Positions 7,800 through 12,642 of a stretch of DNA of 12,642 nt are shown here, in pieces. Position 1 is the first letter of the stretch, and each line of letters opens with the position of its first letter. Both the position numbers and the translations under genes were made by a program. Source of the DNA: Pseudomonadota bacterium (GTDB lineage Bacteria > Pseudomonadota > Gammaproteobacteria > Burkholderiales > Burkholderiaceae_D); assembly GCA_023420795.1 (NCBI GenBank), contig JAEZVM010000018.1:1-12642 (forward strand), in the 5' to 3' direction. The notes below the pieces were generated by a model. The model searched no databases and was not told the origin of the DNA. It worked only from the letters and a program-made list of their open reading frames with translations.

Positions 7800-8594
7800 T
7801 CAGGCCCAGCCGCCATCGACGATAAATTCCTGCGCGGTGCACATCGCTGCATCGTCCGATGCGAGAAACAACACCATGCGCGCGACATGCCACGGCATCA
7901 CCCTGCCCTTCAGGCATTGGCTGCGGTCGATCTCTTTTTCAGCCTCCTCATCGACCCAGAACTGGAGCTGGCGCTCAGTCATCACCCAGCCCGGAGTAAC
8001 GGTGTTCACGCGGATACTGTACGGACCGAGATCGCGCGCGAGACCGCGCGTGAGGCCGCTGACAGCCGCCTTGGTGGTGGTATAGACGGGATAGCCGCCG
8101 TTGGCGATATGCCAGCTGGTGGAGCCCAGATTGATGATCGAGCCGCCGCCCTTTTTCTTCATGCCTTCAATCACCGCCTGGCAGGTGAAGAACATCGGCC
8201 GCTGGTTGATTGCAATGCGGTCGTTCCAGAAATCGAGCGTGACTTCCTCCGGTGTGTGACGCTGGTCATTGCCGGCGTTGTTGACCAGCACATCGAAGTC
8301 TCCGATATCGGCTGCCAGCGCGCGCATCACATCTTGCAGTGCCGGAATATCGCGTATGTCACATTGGCGGAATACCGGTTTCGCATGCCCGGCCACTGCC
8401 AGACTTTCACACAGAGCCAGACTGTGATCAACCGCGATATCAATGAACGCGACCCGCGCGCCCTGCTCGGCGAACGCGCTGACGATGGCTGCGCCGATGC
8501 CCGAGCCGCCGCCTGTCACGAACACACATTTGTCCTTCAGGCTGCCGAAGCTTGCCAGCCCCCCCAGTGCTCCCGCTACCGTCATGGCTGCCAT
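7800..8594 (-). CDS. SDR-family aldose 1-dehydrogenase (XylB-like), probable galactose dehydrogenase
   Basis: A 264-aa classical short-chain dehydrogenase. It has the cofactor motif TGGGSGIG (27-34), D52 after the second strand (suggesting NAD rather than NADP), NNAG (105-108), catalytic S158/S160 region, Y171 and K175 (YTTTK). Segments such as NAGNDQRH, GSTSWH, QCLKGR and FLASDDA closely resemble Caulobacter D-xylose dehydrogenase XylB, so it should oxidise an aldopyranose at C1 to the lactone. With DgoK and DgoA next in the operon, D-galactose is the likeliest substrate; L-arabinose, D-fucose or D-xylose remain possible. The ATG at 8594 has AGGAG (8601-8605, minus strand) 6 nt upstream. This favours it over a TTG at 8627 or the Met codon at 8585. 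First gene of the minus operon. Confidence 0.87.
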   Translation of the reverse strand: MAAMTVAGALGGLASFGSLKDKCVFVTGGGSGIGAAIVSAFAEQGARVAFIDIAVDHSLALCESLAVAGHAKPVFRQCDIRDIPALQDVMRALAADIGDFDVLVNNAGNDQRHTPEEVTLDFWNDRIAINQRPMFFTCQAVIEGMKKKGGGSIINLGSTSWHIANGGYPVYTTTKAAVSGLTRGLARDLGPYSIRVNTVTPGWVMTERQLQFWVDEEAEKEIDRSQCLKGRVMPWHVARMVLFLASDDAAMCTAQEFIVDGGWA

Positions 8595-8695
8595 GACATT
8601 CTCCTGAACTTTAGCGCCAAGCCTCAATCAATACGGATTCCAAGTCGAAACCTCTTCCCGCATCTTCTCGACGTTCAAACATCCGCGAGAATCAT
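8595..8695. promoter_or_regulatory. Divergent control region of the sugar-acid cluster
   Basis: All 101 bp between the two divergent operons must hold both promoters. I find no clear sigma-70 hexamers on either strand. Weak symmetric elements are AATC/GATT around 8626-8639, the direct repeat CCAAG at 8617-8621 and 8640-8644 (23 bp apart, about two turns), and GTCGA/TCGAC at 8644-8648 and 8668-8672. These could serve a shared regulator, but none is strong. The plus operon has only a weak GAGA ribosome site (8687-8690). Confidence 0.45.
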
Positions 8696-10417
8696 ATGAC
8701 CGCAAGAATTCCAAAACGTCGCAGCCAGGCATGGTTCGAGAAACAGGACCGTGACGGATTCGTGCATCGCAGCTGGACCCAGAAAGCTGGTTACGCCTCC
8801 GACATGTTCGATGGCCGCCCCATTATTGGCATCTGCAATACCTGGTCTGAATTAACTCCTTGCAACAGCCATTTCCGTGAACTGGCGGAATTTGTCAAAC
8901 GTGGTGTACTTGAGGCAGGAGGAGTCCCGCTGGAGTTCCCGGTGATGTCACTCGGCGAAACGCAGCTGCGCCCGACCGCGATGCTGTTCCGCAATCTCGC
9001 CAGCATGGATGTGGAGGAATCGATACGCGGTAATCCGATCGATGGCGTCGTGCTGCTGATGGGCTGCGACAAGACCACGCCCGCACTGCTGATGGGCGCG
9101 GCAAGTTGCGGACTGCCGACAATCGGCATTTCCGGCGGCCCCATGCTGAACGGCAAATTCCGCGGTAAGGACATCGGCTCTGGCACCGGCGTGTGGATGA
9201 TGTCGGAGATGGTACGCGCGGGCGTGATGACGCAGCAGGAATTCTCAGATGCCGAAGCTTGCATGAACCGCTCCGCGGGCCATTGCATGACGATGGGAAC
9301 CGCTTCGACGATGGCGAGCATGGTGGAAGCGCTCGGCATGTCCCTGCCCGGCAACGCGGCGATTCCCGCGCCGGATACACGCCGCAACCGCCTCGCACAG
9401 CTCTCCGGCCGACGCATCGTGCAGATGGTGGAGGAAGACCTCGGCATGGACAAGATCCTCACCCGAGAGGCGTTCGAGAATGCGATCCGCGTCAATGCCG
9501 CGATTGGCGGCTCCACCAACGCGGTCGTGCACCTGCTCGCGATCGCAGGCCGCGTCGGTATCGACCTCAAGCTGGAGGACTGGGACCGCATCGGCAGCGA
9601 ACTGCCCTGCCTGGTCAACCTGCAACCGTCGGGTCATTACCTGATGGAGGATTTCTACTACGCTGGCGGCGTGCCGGCGGTGATGCGTGAAATCCGGCAT
9701 CTGCTGCATGGCGACGCGCTCACGGTCAACGGTCGCACGCTTGCGCAGAACATCGAGGACGCGCCCTGCTACAACCGCGAGGTCATCAAACCGCTCGACC
9801 AGCCGTTCAAGGAAAAAGCCGGCATCGCCATCCTCAAGGGTAACCTCGCGCCCGACGGCGCGGTGATCAAGCCGTCCGCGGCATCGCCTCATCTGCTCAA
9901 GCACCGCGGCCGTGCAGTCGTGTTCGAATCGATCGAGGACTTCCGCAACCGCGTCGACGATCCCGCACTCGACATCGATGAAAACTGCGTGATGGTGCTG
10001 AAAAACTGCGGCCCCTGCGGCTATCCCGGCATGGCGGAAGTGGGCAACATGCCGCTGCCGCGCAAGATTCTGCAAAAGGGGATTACCGACATGGTGCGCA
10101 TTTCGGATGCGCGCATGAGCGGCACCGCCTACGGCACGGTGGTGCTGCACACGTCGCCGGAAGCCGCCATCGGCGGCCCGCTTGCGCTGGTCAAGAGCGG
10201 CGACATGATCGTGCTCGACGTCGGTGAGCGCAGCCTGCATCTGGAAGTCAGCAACGAGGAGCTTCAAAATCGCCGTGCCAGCTGGGCAGCGCCCGACATG
10301 CCGATCCGCGGTTATGCAAAGCTGTATGTCGATCACGTGCAGCAGGCGCATCTCGGCGCCGATCTCGATTTCCTCGTTGGCAAAAGCGGTGCACCGGTGC
10401 CGCGCGAATCGCACTGA
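8696..10417 (+). CDS. IlvD/Edd-family aldonate dehydratase (L-arabinonate/D-galactonate type)
   Basis: A 573-aa [Fe-S] dehydratase, the length of the sugar-acid subgroup. It removes water from an aldonate to give a 2-keto-3-deoxy acid. The cluster cysteines are C56 (TPCNSH), C124 (MGCDKT) and C197 (GHCMTM). They sit exactly three residues before those I recall for the Rhizobium leguminosarum L-arabinonate dehydratase (59, 127, 200). Mg2+ ligands E88 and D125, the lysine K126 expected to be carbamylated, and the C-terminal catalytic serine loop (RMSGT, S475) are also present. That enzyme accepts L-arabinonate, D-fuconate and D-galactonate, which share C2-C4 geometry. Because dgoK and dgoA are adjacent, D-galactonate is the likeliest physiological substrate, with this protein replacing DgoD. 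First gene of the plus operon; the lactonase gene follows with a 14-bp gap. Confidence 0.92.
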   Translation: MTARIPKRRSQAWFEKQDRDGFVHRSWTQKAGYASDMFDGRPIIGICNTWSELTPCNSHFRELAEFVKRGVLEAGGVPLEFPVMSLGETQLRPTAMLFRNLASMDVEESIRGNPIDGVVLLMGCDKTTPALLMGAASCGLPTIGISGGPMLNGKFRGKDIGSGTGVWMMSEMVRAGVMTQQEFSDAEACMNRSAGHCMTMGTASTMASMVEALGMSLPGNAAIPAPDTRRNRLAQLSGRRIVQMVEEDLGMDKILTREAFENAIRVNAAIGGSTNAVVHLLAIAGRVGIDLKLEDWDRIGSELPCLVNLQPSGHYLMEDFYYAGGVPAVMREIRHLLHGDALTVNGRTLAQNIEDAPCYNREVIKPLDQPFKEKAGIAILKGNLAPDGAVIKPSAASPHLLKHRGRAVVFESIEDFRNRVDDPALDIDENCVMVLKNCGPCGYPGMAEVGNMPLPRKILQKGITDMVRISDARMSGTAYGTVVLHTSPEAAIGGPLALVKSGDMIVLDVGERSLHLEVSNEELQNRRASWAAPDMPIRGYAKLYVDHVQQAHLGADLDFLVGKSGAPVPRESH

Positions 10418-10418
10418 C

Positions 10419-10423
10419 GGAGG
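10419..10423 (+). promoter_or_regulatory. Ribosome binding site deciding the lactonase start
   Basis: GGAGG lies only 2 nt before the first ATG (10426) but 8 nt before the second in-frame ATG (10432). The second spacing is functional and the first is not, so translation should begin at 10432. Confidence 0.7.
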
Positions 10424-10431
10424 CTATGCGC

Positions 10432-11304
10432 ATGGACACTCCGGAATGCATATGGAATGCACATGCTGCGCTCGGCGAAGGCGCGCTCTGGTCGGTGAAG
10501 GAGCAGGCACTGTACTGGGTCGATATCCTGAATCATCGCCTGCACCGTTATTCGCCCGGGCAAGGTCAGCATAGCTGGCAGCTCGAACAGGAAGTCTCCG
10601 CGGTGGCAGAACGCGCGGATGCGAACGGACTGATCATTACGCAGCGCCACGGCTTTGCCGCTTTCGATCCGACCAGAGGCGAGCTGAAGCCGCTGGTGCA
10701 GGTCGAAGCCGACATCCCGGGCAACCGCTTCAATGACGGCAAGTGCGACCAGCAGGGCCGCTTCTGGGCCGGCACGATGGATTTCGAAGGCAAGCAGCCG
10801 ACCGGCTCGCTGTACCGGCTTTCGCCCGAGCTGCAATTCAGCAAAATCGATAGCGGCTACGTCGTGACCAACGGTCCCGCATGGTCGTCCGACTACCGGA
10901 CCATGTACCACAACGACAGCGTCAATGGCCGCGTATATGCGTTCGACTTCGATCCGGACTCAGGAGAGGCGGACAACAAGCGCCTGTTCCTGCAGTTCAC
11001 CGAAGAGGAAGGCTCTCCGGACGGTATGTGTACTGACGCAGAAGGCGGGCTGTGGATCGCGCACTGGGGCGCGAGCTGCGTGACCCGGCATGATGCGCAG
11101 GGCAAAGTACTGCACACGATACGCCTGCCATGCAGTCAGGTCACCAGCTGCGCATTCGGCGGACCGGATCTGAGCACGCTCTACATCACCACCGCTGCAA
11201 CCGGCCTGTCGGAAGGACAGCTGGAACGCGAACCTCTGGCTGGCGGCCTGTTTTCGCTGGAGTTGGATATTGCCGGAGTGCCGGCCAACCTTTTCCGTGG
11301 ATGA
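10432..11304 (+). CDS. SMP-30/gluconolactonase-family sugar lactonase
   Basis: A 290-aa six-bladed beta-propeller lactonase. It hydrolyses the aldonolactone made by the dehydrogenase to the free aldonate. The divalent-metal ligands of the family are in place: E16 (LGEGALW), N147 (VTNGPAWS) and D197 (SPDGMCTD). The substrate-side residues R99 and N101 (GNRFNDGKCD) and the GRFWAGTMD blade motif are also there. No signal peptide is present, so it acts in the cytoplasm with the other enzymes. The start at 10432 follows from the GGAGG spacing; a start at 10426 would add only two residues. It lies 14 bp after the dehydratase stop and 10 bp before the epimerase, in one operon. Exact lactone specificity cannot be read from sequence; galactonolactone or arabinonolactone fits the context. 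Confidence 0.92.
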   Translation: MDTPECIWNAHAALGEGALWSVKEQALYWVDILNHRLHRYSPGQGQHSWQLEQEVSAVAERADANGLIITQRHGFAAFDPTRGELKPLVQVEADIPGNRFNDGKCDQQGRFWAGTMDFEGKQPTGSLYRLSPELQFSKIDSGYVVTNGPAWSSDYRTMYHNDSVNGRVYAFDFDPDSGEADNKRLFLQFTEEEGSPDGMCTDAEGGLWIAHWGASCVTRHDAQGKVLHTIRLPCSQVTSCAFGGPDLSTLYITTAATGLSEGQLEREPLAGGLFSLELDIAGVPANLFRG

Positions 11305-11314
11305 CCCGAACGCC

Positions 11315-12208
11315 ATGACAAACAAAATCATTACGCTTGAGTCGGATACCCAGCACCTGGAAGTCTCGCCCGAGATGGGTGGCGCAGTCACGCGCTGGGA
11401 CTGGAAAAACGGCGATGGAACGATGCCGCTTTTCCGTCCATGGGACGGCGCATCGGGCGACCGCTACACGCTGGCCTGCTTTCCCTTGGTTCCCTGGTCG
11501 AACCGGATCACGCACGGCGGCTTCGAGCATGAGGGCGTGTTCCACCAGATCCATGCAAACCGCACAGAGGAACATTATCCGATTCACGGCGACGGCTGGC
11601 TGCAGATTTGGAAGGTGGCCGATCATGGCACAGACCGCATCAAGCTGTCGCTTGAATCGCGCCGCTTTGACGGCAACCCATACCACTATCACAGCACGCA
11701 GACTTTCCTGCTGCTGCCGGACGGGCTGCAGATCGACCTCACCGTCACGCACATGGGTCAGAAATCGCTGCCGTACGGCCTCGGCCTGCATCCCTACTTC
11801 GTGCGCAATGCGCAGACGCGCCTGCAGTTCAAGGCCGAGGGTGTCTGGCTGTCCGGCGTCGATCCGATACCGACCGAGCTGACGACGAACTTCCCGTCCA
11901 CCTGGAACTACAACACGCCCTCTTCACTGGACGGCCCGCTGATCGACAACTGCTTCACGGGATGGAACGGAAGGGCGCTCATCGAATACCCGGATCGCGG
12001 CCTTTCTCTCACGATGGTCATGCCCGACTGTAACGGCTATACCTTGCTGTATCGCCCGCCGGGGCTGGAATTCTTTTGCCTTGAACCGATCACGCATCCG
12101 ATCAATGCATTCCACATGCCGGAGCAACCGGGGCTCGCATATCTTGGACACGGAGACAGTCTGGCCTTGCGCGCGAAATTTCTCGTCGCGCCGCTATCCA
12201 AGACCTGA
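11315..12208 (+). CDS. Aldose 1-epimerase (YphB-like mutarotase)
   Basis: A 297-aa galactose-mutarotase-like beta-sandwich protein. It interconverts alpha and beta anomers of an aldose, supplying the anomer that the C1 dehydrogenase uses. Family residues are R64 (PWSNRI), H91 (IHGDGW), the general acid H159 (GLGLHPYF) and the general base E257 (CLEPITHPINAFH). The overall pattern resembles the E. coli YphB branch rather than GalM. The ATG at 11315 gives a normal N-terminus. An in-frame GTG at 11297 overlaps the lactonase gene and is less likely, and neither has a strong ribosome site, so coupling to the lactonase is plausible. Last gene of the plus operon; its 3' end overlaps the convergent carboxypeptidase gene by 15 bp. 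Confidence 0.92.
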   Translation: MTNKIITLESDTQHLEVSPEMGGAVTRWDWKNGDGTMPLFRPWDGASGDRYTLACFPLVPWSNRITHGGFEHEGVFHQIHANRTEEHYPIHGDGWLQIWKVADHGTDRIKLSLESRRFDGNPYHYHSTQTFLLLPDGLQIDLTVTHMGQKSLPYGLGLHPYFVRNAQTRLQFKAEGVWLSGVDPIPTELTTNFPSTWNYNTPSSLDGPLIDNCFTGWNGRALIEYPDRGLSLTMVMPDCNGYTLLYRPPGLEFFCLEPITHPINAFHMPEQPGLAYLGHGDSLALRAKFLVAPLSKT

Positions 12209-12222
12209 GAGATTTGGATAGC
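12193..12222. repeat. 9-bp perfect inverted repeat over convergent stop codons
   Basis: GCTATCCAA (12193-12201) and TTGGATAGC (12214-12222) flank a 12-nt loop. The epimerase stop (12206-12208) is in the loop, and the left arm contains the stop of the opposing carboxypeptidase gene (12194-12196). No T-tract follows on either side. It could act as a shared 3'-end hairpin for two transcripts that overlap by 15 bp. Confidence 0.6.
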
Positions 12223-12642
12223 CGCTCATCTCCAGGGTGCATGTCGCCCCATCCGAGCACAGCCGGGCCTGAGCACCTACGGCAAGCGTGACCTTGTCTC
12301 GCGTATGTCCGAACGGTAGTCCGATCAATACTGGTACACCCAGCGTCTGCCGCAGGTAGTCGAGCATAGCGTCGAAATCGTAGCCGTTGTCGTACTCGGT
12401 CAGGCTGTAGCTGGAGAAATCGCCGAGCACGATAGCCTTCTGATTGAGGAGGTCGGCATGGAACATCTGGAGCAGCATCCGCTCGATGCGATACGGATGC
12501 TCGTTGACGTCTTCAACGAACAATATGCCGCCATCCACTTGCGGAAGATAAGGCGTGCCGATCAGGTGGGTCAGCATCGTGAGATTGCCGCCCCAGAGCG
12601 TGCCTGACACGTCGATCGCCGGATTGCCCTGCGTCTCGAACT
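12194..12642 (-). CDS. ldcA: LD-carboxypeptidase (murein tetrapeptide carboxypeptidase), C-terminal part
   Basis: The frame is open from the window edge at 12642 to TAG at 12196-12194, giving 148 residues; the N-terminal half lies outside. LdcA (peptidase family S66) removes the terminal D-Ala from murein tetrapeptides during cell-wall recycling in the cytoplasm. The visible part holds LWGGNLTMLTHLIGTP, the catalytic glutamate in FVEDVNEHPYRIERML and the catalytic histidine in PFGHTRDKVTLAVGA. The nucleophile serine is beyond the window. The codon at 12610 is a GTG inside the conserved VSGTLWGGN run and is not the start, since homologous sequence continues upstream (ETQGNPAID). The MccF immunity branch of the family is less likely. 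Confidence 0.9.
   Translation of the reverse strand, partial: FETQGNPAIDVSGTLWGGNLTMLTHLIGTPYLPQVDGGILFVEDVNEHPYRIERMLLQMFHADLLNQKAIVLGDFSSYSLTEYDNGYDFDAMLDYLRQTLGVPVLIGLPFGHTRDKVTLAVGAQARLCSDGATCTLEMSGYPNLSGLG

Noticed and set aside
8595..8627. Dehydrogenase start at TTG 8627
   Set aside because: AGGAG sits 6 nt before the ATG at 8594, inside this would-be extension, which makes the ATG the clear choice.
9245..10414. A 389-codon minus-strand open frame inside the dehydratase gene
   Set aside because: It mirrors a well-conserved IlvD/Edd gene and has no ribosome site or recognisable motifs. It is a composition shadow.
12610..12642. Taking the GTG at 12610 as the LD-carboxypeptidase start
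   Set aside because: Homologous sequence continues upstream to the window edge in the same frame, so the gene is cut by the window and this GTG is an internal Val codon.

Overview
The window looks like a chromosomal segment of a betaproteobacterium in the Burkholderiales, most likely Oxalobacteraceae-like. The coding DNA is GC-rich, the NadA and NadC proteins have the Burkholderiales form, and the gene set is ordinary for that group. There are no insertion sequences, phage genes, CRISPR arrays, tRNA or rRNA genes. Both edges cut genes: nadB on the left and an LD-carboxypeptidase on the right.

Left third (1-4518): de novo NAD synthesis surrounds a signalling gene. The nadB tail (+) ends at a hairpin. 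An EAL-HDOD protein (351-1613, +) follows, and it converges on nadC and nadA (minus strand, overlapping by four bases). NadB, NadA and NadC together convert aspartate to nicotinate mononucleotide. A 365-bp AT-rich gap then carries a perfect FNR/ANR-type box (TTGAT-N4-ATCAA) about 41.5 bp upstream of the start site predicted by a good -10 element. This promoter appears to drive an uncharacterised 173-aa protein with a strong ribosome site, a 5'-leader hairpin and a strong terminator. It is the best lead in the window: an unknown gene that is probably induced by low oxygen.

Middle (4544-6181): a strong, probably bidirectional terminator separates that gene from a YbiT-type ABC-F translation ATPase on the minus strand.

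Right half (6251-12208): a divergent sugar-acid catabolic cluster. The minus arm is an SDR aldose dehydrogenase, then dgoK, then dgoA. The plus arm is an IlvD/Edd-type [Fe-S] aldonate dehydratase, then an SMP-30 family lactonase, then a YphB-like aldose 1-epimerase. Read together they give a complete oxidative (De Ley-Doudoroff) route: sugar anomer equilibration, oxidation to the lactone, hydrolysis, dehydration, phosphorylation, and aldol cleavage to pyruvate and glyceraldehyde 3-phosphate. DgoK and DgoA point to D-galactose as the main substrate. The first and third steps use the SDR and IlvD/Edd families rather than the classical Gfo/Idh and enolase-superfamily enzymes. No transporter or regulator for the cluster lies in the window.

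Both convergent gene junctions (1577-1613 and 12193-12222) carry perfect inverted repeats that include stop codons and lack a T-tract.
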